Shown in pieces: positions 57,078 to 64,000 of a DNA stretch of 64,000 bases. Under the pieces are notes generated by a model. That model was not told the DNA's origin. It searched no databases and saw only the letters and a program-made list of their open reading frames with translations. The translations under genes and the position numbers were made by a program. The stretch's first letter is position 1, and every line of letters starts with the position of its first letter. This DNA comes from Acinetobacter brisouioides (lineage in GTDB: Bacteria > Pseudomonadota > Gammaproteobacteria > Pseudomonadales > Moraxellaceae): positions 124,001 to 188,000 of the forward strand of contig NZ_SJNX01000003.1 of NCBI RefSeq assembly GCF_004331075.1, written 5' to 3'.

Positions 57078-57111
57078 ATAGTAAAAGGCTCTGATCAGAG
57101 CCTTTTACTAT
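57078..57111. terminator. 34-bp perfect palindrome after the last island gene
   Basis: Each arm reads ATAGTAAAAGGCTCTGA and its complement, with no loop bases between them. It lies 16 nt after the stop at 57062 and probably ends the replication operon. Confidence 0.7.
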
Positions 57112-57148
57112 TAATGCTGTTTTAGAATTAAACTCGTATTTTCTTAAT

Positions 57149-57170
57149 GGGGGATAATTGGGGGATTAAT
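57149..57170. repeat. Arm-type repeat (right end)
   Basis: GGGGGATAATT at 57149-57159 and TGGGGGATTAAT at 57159-57170 copy the left-end GGGGGACAATTGGGGGAC pattern with few changes, in the same orientation, about 60 nt inside the right att copy. Confidence 0.65.
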
Positions 57171-57226
57171 TTAAAATAAATATTTTTTATTAATTTATTA
57201 TCAATTATTTATACAAAAAATATGAT

Positions 57227-57240
57227 TCCCTCTCTCGCCA
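57227..57240 (+). repeat. attR core (imperfect tRNA-Ser 3' end)
   Basis: TCCCTCTCTC followed by GCCA. Compared with the tRNA, the three bases ACC are missing. No other copy was noticed in the window. Confidence 0.55.
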
Positions 57241-57269
57241 AAATTCATTTCAGTACCATCCACTGGAAT

Positions 57270-57307
57270 AAAAAAGGCTTAAATTTTTTAAAATTTAAGC
57301 CTTTTTT
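57270..57307. terminator. Terminator beyond attR (copy of the tRNA-Ser terminator)
   Basis: AAAAAAGGCTTAAATTT/AAATTTAAGCCTTTTTT stem; the same core as the terminator at 37924, consistent with it being the original tRNA terminator displaced by integration. It also serves the convergent amidase gene. Confidence 0.8.
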
Positions 57308-57330
57308 GTTAATCTAGGTAAGCAATATAA

Positions 57331-57879
57331 TCAGGTTGCTGACTCTAAACGATAATAATGATATTCCACATCTTTCTCTTTATAGACGGCATAGCTGTTT
57401 TGGCGAAAATCCGAGATCCACTCTGAACCTGTATAGCCTGCTATATGTCCGTAAGTATGGTTACTGGTCGCATCAATAATATAAATATCGCCTTTCTTTG
57501 GTTTATTAAACGCAGGTTTAATTTGCTTATAACCATTTTTCTCTAAAGTACGCCCCCAGTTTGCTGCTGCAATTGGGTGGTTCGATACATTCGCCCCTGC
57601 AGTTTGCAAAGCAATACGTACATTACGCGCACATTTTTCCGAACTTCGTCTTGCTGAAATGCTTTCAAGTTTATTAGAAAACTTGGACAGATTAATACTT
57701 TGCGCCGTTAAATCTACGTTATGAGCAATATGATGCTTTGTCATTTTAACATGATGTACTTTACGCTGCGGCTGAACATGCTGTGGTTTTTTAGCGGCGC
57801 CATGTGCATGTCGAACGTGAACCTGAACAGAATGTGCATGGGTGTCATGCGCGTGAACCGCATGGTGAGCATGGATCAT
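57331..57879 (-). CDS. Histidine-rich protein with CHAP-like amidase domain
   Basis: 182 residues. The first 53 contain 16 His (MIHAHHAVHAHDTHAHSVQV and on), a metal-binding or linker-like segment, with no signal peptide. The rest is a CHAP/NlpC-type Cys-His domain: SSEKCARNVRIALQTAGANV with candidate nucleophile C83, KKGDIYIIDATSNHTYGHIAGYTG with H145, then EWISDFRQNSYAVY. Such domains hydrolyse peptidoglycan peptides or are toxin effectors. No immunity gene is visible next to it. It lies just beyond the island end. ATG 57879 fits; M46 is an alternative. Confidence 0.7.
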   Translation of the reverse strand: MIHAHHAVHAHDTHAHSVQVHVRHAHGAAKKPQHVQPQRKVHHVKMTKHHIAHNVDLTAQSINLSKFSNKLESISARRSSEKCARNVRIALQTAGANVSNHPIAAANWGRTLEKNGYKQIKPAFNKPKKGDIYIIDATSNHTYGHIAGYTGSEWISDFRQNSYAVYKEKDVEYHYYRLESAT

Positions 57880-58290
57880 GACAAAAACCTATTTTTTCCA
57901 TCAAAACTTCAACAGCGTGCCATTGTAGAAGGAAATGTTTTCAGATGTGCTACAGGGTTGTAACAAATTTTAGACAGCTCTACATTTCACACAGCACTTA
58001 TTGCATAAGTTGAGTGGCTATATTTTTGATTTAAAAACGATATAACGTATCAATTAAGATTTTAAACACCTATTTTTAACTGACTACTTTTTAATCAAAA
58101 AATTACCCATAAGGTCTAATTCAAGCTGTTTTTAGATATACTTTATGAAAAAGTATAATATTCATTTTTTAACCACAATATATACCGTTTATCACAAATT
58201 ACGCCTATTTTATTGATAAAAATGTTTTTAACCTAATCAGCAATAACGGCATGTCAATATGCTAAAAACTAAAAAGGATGATGAGTTGTT
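57880..58290. other. Intergenic region right of the amidase gene
   Basis: About 410 nt, AT-rich, with one inverted repeat (ATACTTT/AAAGTAT near 58140). No gene or clear promoter found. Confidence 0.3.
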
Positions 58291-58404
58291 ATGAAAATAT
58301 GGCTTAAAAAATATGATCGGATTTTTTTGAGTGCTGGCGTGCTTAAAGTGAGCTTGTTATTGGCAATTGTGCTCTCAGGTGGACACATGCGTCCAGACTT
58401 ATAA
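58291..58404 (+). CDS. 37-residue membrane peptide
   Basis: ATG 58291 with GATGAG about 6-8 nt upstream. The product begins MKIWLKKYDRIFLSAGVLKV, then a hydrophobic segment SLLLAIVLSGGHMRPDL. Basic start plus one membrane helix. A terminator follows 6 nt after the stop, supporting a real transcript. Not recognised. Confidence 0.5.
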   Translation: MKIWLKKYDRIFLSAGVLKVSLLLAIVLSGGHMRPDL

Positions 58405-58409
58405 ATCGA

Positions 58410-58444
58410 AAAAGCTGAATCCCTTTAGAGATTCAGCTTTTTTT
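58410..58444. terminator. Bidirectional terminator
   Basis: AAAAAGCTGAATC/GATTCAGCTTTTTTT stem between the 37-residue frame and the convergent fruA. Confidence 0.9.
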
Positions 58445-58448
58445 GTGC

Positions 58449-60164
58449 TTAAGCCGTAACAGGACTTGAGGTTACGCGTTGTTTAATCACCGTATAACTA
58501 ATGCCTGTCACAAAACTACCAATCGCAATCGCCAGCAGGTATTGCAAAGGATGGTTAATGGCATTTGGAATGACCAAGGCAATAATTCCGCCATGTGGTG
58601 TCACCAATTGGCATTTAAACATGGCAACCAGTGCGCCTGTTACTGCGCCCCCTGCAATGGTACATGGAATCACACGAATCGGGTCTTTGGCTGCAAAAGG
58701 GATTGCCCCTTCCGAAATAAAACACAAACCCAAGACAACCGCAGCTTTACCTGCATCTTGCTCAGCTTTCGCAAATTTATTTTTTGCCAAAAAGGTCGCT
58801 ATCGCCATACCCAAAGGTGGCACCATGCCTGCGGCCATGGTAATTGCCATCGGCTCGTAGGTTTGCGAAGTCAACAACCCCACCGTAAATGCATATGCGG
58901 CTTTATTGATCGGCCCACCCAAATCGATACACATCATGCTACCCAAGACCACGCCCATAATCATGGCATTGGTTGTTCCCATATTCGCTAGAAATATTTT
59001 TAATAATTCAAAGAGATGAGCAACAGGTTGTCCAACGACATAAATCATGATCAGACCCACTGCCAGACTAGCAAGTAAAGGAATAATCAGAATGGGTTTT
59101 AAGGCTTCTAGGCTCGATGGCAGTTTGACTTTTTTGGCAAGAAATAGCGCAATATAACCTGCTAAAAAACCTGCGACCAAACCACCCAAGAAACCAGCTT
59201 GCAGTTGTGCTGCCAGTAAACCACCGATCAAACCTGGGGTTAAACCAGGGCGATCGGCAATCGAATAAGCAATATAACCAGCAAGCATCGGAACCATCAG
59301 GGTAAATGCAGCCCCCCCAATTTGTTTCAGCGATGCGGCAAAACTGCCATCGATAGGATTTAGACCAAAAATAAACGAAATCGCAATGATCAGACCACCC
59401 GCAACCACCATGGGCAACATGTAGGACACGCCTGTCAGCAAATGTTTATAGATCCCAACTTTTTCTTTTTTCTCGGCAGATTCACTCGCGCCTGCCTGTT
59501 GTTTACCTGACTCTAGAACTTTGGCTTCCTGAATTGCACTGGCAAAGGCTTTATCAGTCTGCTTCAATGCAAAGCCTGTACCACAACGATACACGCGCTT
59601 GCCGACAAAGCGATCGGTATTAACTTCAATATCGGTGGCTAAAATCACGATATCCGCATCAGCAATCGCCTCAGGCGACAAAATATTTTTCGCTCCAACC
59701 GAACCTTGAGTTTCGACATGAATCTCATAGCCCAGTTTATCAGCGCCATGTTGTAAAGCTTCAGCCGCCATAAAAGTATGGGCAACACCTGTTGGGCAAG
59801 CCGTAATCGCCACAAATTTGCGTGCTTCTGTCGAAGTTTGTGTCGGTTGTTGTGACCATTGTGCTGGTGTTTTGGCTGAATCTAGCGCTTGTTGTAAGGC
59901 TTGCGCCGTATTCTGTTGTGCTTGTTCCAAAGACAATAAAGCGACTTTCTGTGCTGCAATACTGTGTAATGCAGGGAGTTTATCACCCAGTACAACCAAT
60001 AAATCTGTGGAAATGCTGAGTGCTGACTCAAAATTTTCTACAACTTGGACTTGATACCCTGTTTGACCTGCAACCTGTGCGAGTTTTTTTGCCAAAATCA
60101 ACGCATTGATCGACTGTTCAGGGCTATGCGGAACAAATAAAATCTGGTGAATTTCTGACATCAT
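58449..60164 (-). CDS. fruA: PTS fructose transporter subunit EIIBC
   Basis: 571 residues. A degenerate first EIIB (EIIB') domain (1-100) is followed by an active EIIB with the phosphorylated Cys (C123 in ITACPTGVAHTFMAAEAL), then the EIIC membrane domain from about 235 (YKHLLTGVSYMLPMVVAGGLIIAISFIFG...). Imports fructose as fructose-1-phosphate, using phosphate from FruB. It begins 1 nt after the fruK stop region, last gene of fruBKA. Confidence 0.94.
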   Translation of the reverse strand: MMSEIHQILFVPHSPEQSINALILAKKLAQVAGQTGYQVQVVENFESALSISTDLLVVLGDKLPALHSIAAQKVALLSLEQAQQNTAQALQQALDSAKTPAQWSQQPTQTSTEARKFVAITACPTGVAHTFMAAEALQHGADKLGYEIHVETQGSVGAKNILSPEAIADADIVILATDIEVNTDRFVGKRVYRCGTGFALKQTDKAFASAIQEAKVLESGKQQAGASESAEKKEKVGIYKHLLTGVSYMLPMVVAGGLIIAISFIFGLNPIDGSFAASLKQIGGAAFTLMVPMLAGYIAYSIADRPGLTPGLIGGLLAAQLQAGFLGGLVAGFLAGYIALFLAKKVKLPSSLEALKPILIIPLLASLAVGLIMIYVVGQPVAHLFELLKIFLANMGTTNAMIMGVVLGSMMCIDLGGPINKAAYAFTVGLLTSQTYEPMAITMAAGMVPPLGMAIATFLAKNKFAKAEQDAGKAAVVLGLCFISEGAIPFAAKDPIRVIPCTIAGGAVTGALVAMFKCQLVTPHGGIIALVIPNAINHPLQYLLAIAIGSFVTGISYTVIKQRVTSSPVTA

Positions 60165-60165
60165 A

Positions 60166-61101
60166 TTAACTCAATGAATTGATGACGATTTGTTGCTTCA
60201 AATCTTCAATAACAGATAAATCTGGTACATGAAAACCAATCTGGGTCACGGCATGGCTGGCAATCGCAGTTGCTGTTTTTAGCGTTTCTTTAGGGCTATT
60301 GTTACTCAACAAGCCATGAATCATACCCGCAACCAGTGAATCGCCTGCACCTACAGTGCTTTTGACTTGAACGCTTGGCGCTTGGGCATGCAGTGGGTGT
60401 GTTGGATGCAGCCAGTTCACACCTTGCTCTCCCATTGACACAATAATATGCTGAATCTGCATATGACCCAGTGATTGAAACAATTGCTGCTGTTCAGCAA
60501 AACTGTTTGCCGGCAAATGATAAGTTTCTGTTAACTCATCACTGTTGGGCTTGATCAGCCACGGGTTGGCTGCAATTGCAGCACGCAATGCAGAACCGCT
60601 GGTATCTACTGCGACTTTTTTACCCTCTCGATTGAGAAACTCAATTAAGGCGCGTAGTTCGCTTGGCTCAAAACCTTGTGGCAAACTGCCAGCAATCACC
60701 ACCATATCAATATCGGCAATCATGGCTTGGATTTTTTCGCGCAACTGCTGCTTAGCGTTGGCATCAATATAAAGACCCTGACCATTAATATCAGTCATGC
60801 GACCCGAAGCTTCCGCAATTTTAATATTTTGGCGAGTTTCACCCTGAATATAAACAAACTGGTTTTCAAAGTATTCTTTGGCAAAATGCGCATCAAAAAT
60901 CTGACGATTCGCCTCACCTAAAAAACCTGTCACCACCACATCATGTCCCAAATCTTTGAGTACTTGTGCGACATTTAAGCCTTTACCCGCAGCATGGGTT
61001 TGCACAGCATGATGGCGGTTGACTTCACCCACATGCAGCACGTCAAGTTGCAACGTAACATCAATTGCGGGGTTGAGCGTCACTGTTAAAATTTTTGCCA
61101 T
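60166..61101 (-). CDS. fruK: 1-phosphofructokinase
   Basis: 311-residue PfkB-family kinase that phosphorylates fructose-1-phosphate. TLNPAIDVTLQLDVLHVGEVNRH at the start, GKGLNVAQVLKDLGHDVVVTGFLG and the C-terminal STVGAGDSLVAGMIHGLL with the catalytic Asp are diagnostic. Situated between fruB and fruA, 5 nt after the fruB stop. Confidence 0.95.
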   Translation of the reverse strand: MAKILTVTLNPAIDVTLQLDVLHVGEVNRHHAVQTHAAGKGLNVAQVLKDLGHDVVVTGFLGEANRQIFDAHFAKEYFENQFVYIQGETRQNIKIAEASGRMTDINGQGLYIDANAKQQLREKIQAMIADIDMVVIAGSLPQGFEPSELRALIEFLNREGKKVAVDTSGSALRAAIAANPWLIKPNSDELTETYHLPANSFAEQQQLFQSLGHMQIQHIIVSMGEQGVNWLHPTHPLHAQAPSVQVKSTVGAGDSLVAGMIHGLLSNNSPKETLKTATAIASHAVTQIGFHVPDLSVIEDLKQQIVINSLS

Positions 61102-61106
61102 AGAAC

Positions 61107-63959
61107 TTACTCAACTAAATCACGAACTGCGGTTGCACTGTCACACAACAATGCACGTTGTGCCAATTGCTGACAATCAGCAAAATTTAACTGGCGTATC
61201 TGTGCTTTGACTAAAGGAATACGCGTGCTCGACATACTCAGCTCATCTACCCCAAGTCCCATTAAGACAGGAACAGCTTTCGGATCACCTGCCAATTCAC
61301 CACAAATGCCGACCCATTTGCCATGCCGATGCGCTGCGCGTACGGTCTGATCAATCAACAATAAAATACTTGGGTGCAAACCATCTGCCTCGGCAGACAA
61401 CACAGGATGACCACGGTCAATCGCCATGGTGTACTGGGTCAGGTCATTGGTTCCAATACTGAAAAAATCAACTTCCTGCGCCAAAATTGGTGAAAGTAAT
61501 GCTGCTGCAGGGACTTCAACCATGATGCCCACTTCTAAATGTTCACATGGATGCTGTACACGCACTTCATCCAAAATGGCTTTGGCTTCGCGCCATTCTT
61601 CTACACGCCCAATCATTGGGAACATAATCCGTAATGGACGGTTATCCGCCGCTTTGAGCAATGCCACCAATTGCTGACGTAGCAATTCAGGTTGACGCAA
61701 GGTTAGACGAATACCACGTAAACCCAAGAACGGGTTTTCTTCAGGTTCCATCGGCAAATATGGCAGTGGTTTGTCACCACCAACATCGAGCGTACGCACC
61801 ACCAGTGGACGACCTGCCAAGGCATCAAACACCACGCGGTAATCCGCTTCTTGAACTGCTTCATTTGGCGCACTGTTATGTGACATAAACACCAATTCTG
61901 TTCGCAATAAGCCAATCGCTTCCGCGCCTTGCTCAACTGCTTGGGCAGTGGCGTGGACTTTACCAATATTCGCCGCAATCTCGACCGAATGCTGATCTAG
62001 GGTAATCGCAGGTTCCAGACAATGTTGCTCCGCTTGCTCACGCAGTTGACGCTGACGCTCCCGCTCAGTAATCGCCTGTTCAATGCGCTGTGCTTCGGGT
62101 TTCACCACAAATTCACCCGTATCGCCATTGATCAACACCACACTATGATTTGCAATATTGAGTACAGCCGCGCCTGCCCCAACCACCGCAGGAATGCCTA
62201 GCGCACGTGCCACAATTGCACTATGTGCGCTGGCACCACCCACAGCAGTTAAAATGCCCGCAACACGGTCTTTATTTAAGCGCGCCACATCACTTGGCCC
62301 AACGTCGTGCATCACCAGAATATAGGGTTCTTGTGGTTCGGTAATTTCTGGTGCACCACACAACACTGCCAATACACGCTCACCAATATCGCGTAAGTCA
62401 GCCGCGCGTTCTGCCAACAAACGATCATTTAAAGATTCTTGGGCTTTGGCAGCCGCTTCAATATGCTCATGCCATGCGGCTGCAGCAGATAAGTTCTGCT
62501 TCATTCCTCGTTGTACACTCTGGATCAGATCTGGGTCATCCAGCATTTCCAGATGTGCCATAAAAATCTGTTTAATCGCATCAATCGAACTTTGGGCAAT
62601 AAACTGGCGAATACTGTTTTTGACCTGATGAATTGCGATATCGAACTTTTCTGTTTCGACTTTAACGCTCGAACCAAAACGCTCATATTGGAACTGGCGT
62701 GGCTTGACCACATGTGCAGGGCCAAATGCCAGACCTGATGATGCAGCAATACCATGACTCTGATCTGGGACAGTCAGCGTTGATACAACTGGATTTGTAG
62801 GTTCAGGCGCAACGATTGTGTCAGCCTCGTCTTGAATGGGTTCAACCTCTTCACCCAAACCTTGTTTCACTGCGGCAATCACTGCACTTAAACCAGCGAC
62901 GGCATCGGTTTCAGGTTCTGCAATAAAGGTCAGGGTTTGCCCACGTTTACACCCCAGTGACAACAGCTTGGTTAAGCTCTTGGCAGATACAAATTGCCCA
63001 CCATCAACAGACACCTGTATCTCACCTTGAAATGCTTTACAGGTGTTGACTAACTGTGTGGCAGGCCGAGCATGCAAACCGTGCGCATTTGCCAGAATCA
63101 CGCGCTGTGATGCCCAGTCAGGAATCACATCTGCACCAATCAACTGGGCCAGATGTTGCGCATCTTGCTGTTGGCTCAGCGCTTGTAACTGCTCAGGATC
63201 AAAGAAAATATCCATGAGTCGGTTAAACTGTGACATGTCCAGCTGCGGATTGCTGGCAATACATAACAATGTACCCAGTTTTTGATCTTGATACTGAATC
63301 GGCTGCTCAGCTTTAATGATACTCACCGCAGGGCTGAGTACATGCTGATTGGCGCTGATTGACCAGATATCTTCACCCAGATGAATCATGTTTTTGGGTT
63401 GTAACTGGCTTAAAAAGCCACATTCCACCATTTTTTGTTGTTTCAACAATTGGCTAGCTTGCCAGAGAAAATCATCAATATCAGTAACAACGGCTTGTGT
63501 TGCAATCAGATTTTCATGCAAATTCAGAGAAGGTGGCTGTGCTTGTAATAATTCAATAATTTGCTGAGCAGATTGAGCATTTTGCACACGCTCAGAGACA
63601 TCATCGAGCAATGCTCGGGTCAGAATTTGTAAAACTTGTAAATGTTCATCTGACTTTGCAGCAATCACTACTGCTAAATAAATCTTGTTTTTACCATCCC
63701 AGACCACACCTTCAGGGAAGTGAGCCAAACGTACACCTGTTTCTAAAATGTACTGGCGTGACTGTGGTGTCCCATGAGGAATCGCAATTCCCTGTCCCAA
63801 ATAAGTTGCACTTTGCTGTTCACGCCCAATCAGACCTTGAATATATTCAGGTTGAACCAGTTGATCTTCAACCAAAATATCCACTAGACATTGCAACGCC
63901 TGAGCCTTATCGACAGCATGCTGATTCATCCGAACATGTTGTGTATCTAGCGCTAACAT
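61107..63959 (-). CDS. fruB: Fructose PTS multiphosphoryl transfer protein (EIIA-HPr-EI)
   Basis: 950-residue fusion carrying fructose-specific EIIA (H62 in GIAIPHGTPQ), a middle domain, an HPr domain (H296 in HGLHARPATQLV) and enzyme I (H579 in GGASAHSAIVARALG; then TELVFMSHNSAPNEAVQ, ILVMHDVGPSDVARLN and DLTQYTMAIDRGHP). It takes phosphate from PEP to FruA. The EI domain makes the fructose PTS self-sufficient, typical of Acinetobacter and pseudomonads. ATG 63959 follows AAGGAATTCTT. First gene of fruBKA; no FruR-like site is recognised in the 41 nt available upstream. Confidence 0.95.
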   Translation of the reverse strand: MLALDTQHVRMNQHAVDKAQALQCLVDILVEDQLVQPEYIQGLIGREQQSATYLGQGIAIPHGTPQSRQYILETGVRLAHFPEGVVWDGKNKIYLAVVIAAKSDEHLQVLQILTRALLDDVSERVQNAQSAQQIIELLQAQPPSLNLHENLIATQAVVTDIDDFLWQASQLLKQQKMVECGFLSQLQPKNMIHLGEDIWSISANQHVLSPAVSIIKAEQPIQYQDQKLGTLLCIASNPQLDMSQFNRLMDIFFDPEQLQALSQQQDAQHLAQLIGADVIPDWASQRVILANAHGLHARPATQLVNTCKAFQGEIQVSVDGGQFVSAKSLTKLLSLGCKRGQTLTFIAEPETDAVAGLSAVIAAVKQGLGEEVEPIQDEADTIVAPEPTNPVVSTLTVPDQSHGIAASSGLAFGPAHVVKPRQFQYERFGSSVKVETEKFDIAIHQVKNSIRQFIAQSSIDAIKQIFMAHLEMLDDPDLIQSVQRGMKQNLSAAAAWHEHIEAAAKAQESLNDRLLAERAADLRDIGERVLAVLCGAPEITEPQEPYILVMHDVGPSDVARLNKDRVAGILTAVGGASAHSAIVARALGIPAVVGAGAAVLNIANHSVVLINGDTGEFVVKPEAQRIEQAITERERQRQLREQAEQHCLEPAITLDQHSVEIAANIGKVHATAQAVEQGAEAIGLLRTELVFMSHNSAPNEAVQEADYRVVFDALAGRPLVVRTLDVGGDKPLPYLPMEPEENPFLGLRGIRLTLRQPELLRQQLVALLKAADNRPLRIMFPMIGRVEEWREAKAILDEVRVQHPCEHLEVGIMVEVPAAALLSPILAQEVDFFSIGTNDLTQYTMAIDRGHPVLSAEADGLHPSILLLIDQTVRAAHRHGKWVGICGELAGDPKAVPVLMGLGVDELSMSSTRIPLVKAQIRQLNFADCQQLAQRALLCDSATAVRDLVE

Positions 63960-64000
63960 AAGAATTCCTTGAAAAACGTCATAAGTCGAGTTGAGGCGGT

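Larger units (their letters stand above)
37875..57240. mobile_element. Integrative genomic island at tRNA-Ser(GGA), about 19.4 kb
   Basis: Boundaries are inferred from the tRNA 3' end (left) and an imperfect copy of it at 57227-57240 (right). The integrase lies directly at the left end. G-rich arm-like repeats sit just inside both ends. Contents: a type I restriction-modification operon with prrC, a YqaJ/DUF932/gp3-like module, a small-protein operon behind a folded leader RNA, an unrecognised 455-residue gene, and AlpA plus a YagK/YfjJ-type replication protein. No conjugation genes are seen, so mobilisation would need a helper or is lost. Confidence 0.8.

Noticed and set aside
58449..58991. 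Long plus-strand frame antisense to fruA
   Set aside because: Composition and His/Cys-rich translation are those of a shadow of fruA; no start signal.

Overview
The window looks like a chromosomal segment of a gammaproteobacterium of the Moraxellaceae, most probably Acinetobacter. I infer this from the gene families, the low-to-moderate G+C, the yqiA-parE pair, the zur-znuCB/znuA locus and the fruBKA locus; no species is claimed. From 1 to about 37.8 kb, and again after 57.3 kb, the gene content is core-like. Between them sits a genomic island of about 19.4 kb next to a tRNA-Ser(GGA) gene.

Core part, left (1-37.8 kb). A DUF2147 protein, dsbD, a beta-barrel protein, an ankyrin protein and a hibernation factor lie on the minus strand. 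At 4.5-11.2 kb is a urate-degradation locus: cofactor-free allantoinase puuE, OHCU decarboxylase uraD, 5-hydroxyisourate hydrolase uraH, an OprD-type porin, FAD urate hydroxylase hpxO, allantoicase alc and ureidoglycolate lyase allA. These enzymes would take urate to glyoxylate and two urea. Next come a PLD-like protein, a DUF333 lipoprotein, parE and yqiA, a large alpha/beta hydrolase, a DMT exporter, a TetR/MFS/AraC locus with a palindrome over the predicted transcription start, a glutathione peroxidase, an RcnB-like protein, adhP and a small kinase. The full atpIBEFHAGDC operon follows, then znuA facing zur-znuCB across a Zur-like box, a secreted nuclease and kup.

Island (37.9-57.2 kb). 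It starts at the 3' end of tRNA-Ser(GGA) with a P4-type tyrosine integrase. It ends at an imperfect copy of the tRNA 3' end, and G5-containing arm-like repeats lie just inside both ends. Cargo: (i) a type I restriction operon hsdR-hsdS-prrC-hsdM, where prrC encodes an anticodon nuclease of the PrrC family with ATPase and nuclease residues visible; (ii) a minus-strand recombination-like module (zinc-ribbon protein, DUF932, YqaJ nuclease, gp3/RDF-like protein) with terminator-like hairpins shortly before start codons; (iii) a divergent plus-strand transcription unit that opens with a good sigma70-type promoter and a roughly 180-nt folded RNA with mutually exclusive pairings, followed by a run of small membrane, secreted and lipoprotein genes, the last frameshifted; (iv) an unrecognised 455-residue protein; (v) an AlpA regulator, a YagK/YfjJ (inovirus Gp2-like) replication-type protein with an HxH motif, and an unrecognised partner.

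Right flank (57.2-64 kb). A histidine-rich protein with a CHAP-like amidase domain, a 37-residue membrane peptide, and the fructose PTS operon fruB-fruK-fruA on the minus strand.

The items most worth attention are the folded leader RNA at 50.68-50.88 kb with its small-protein operon, the PrrC-guarded type I system in an unusual gene order, the attenuator-like hairpins of the YqaJ/DUF932 module, and the orphan 455-residue island gene.
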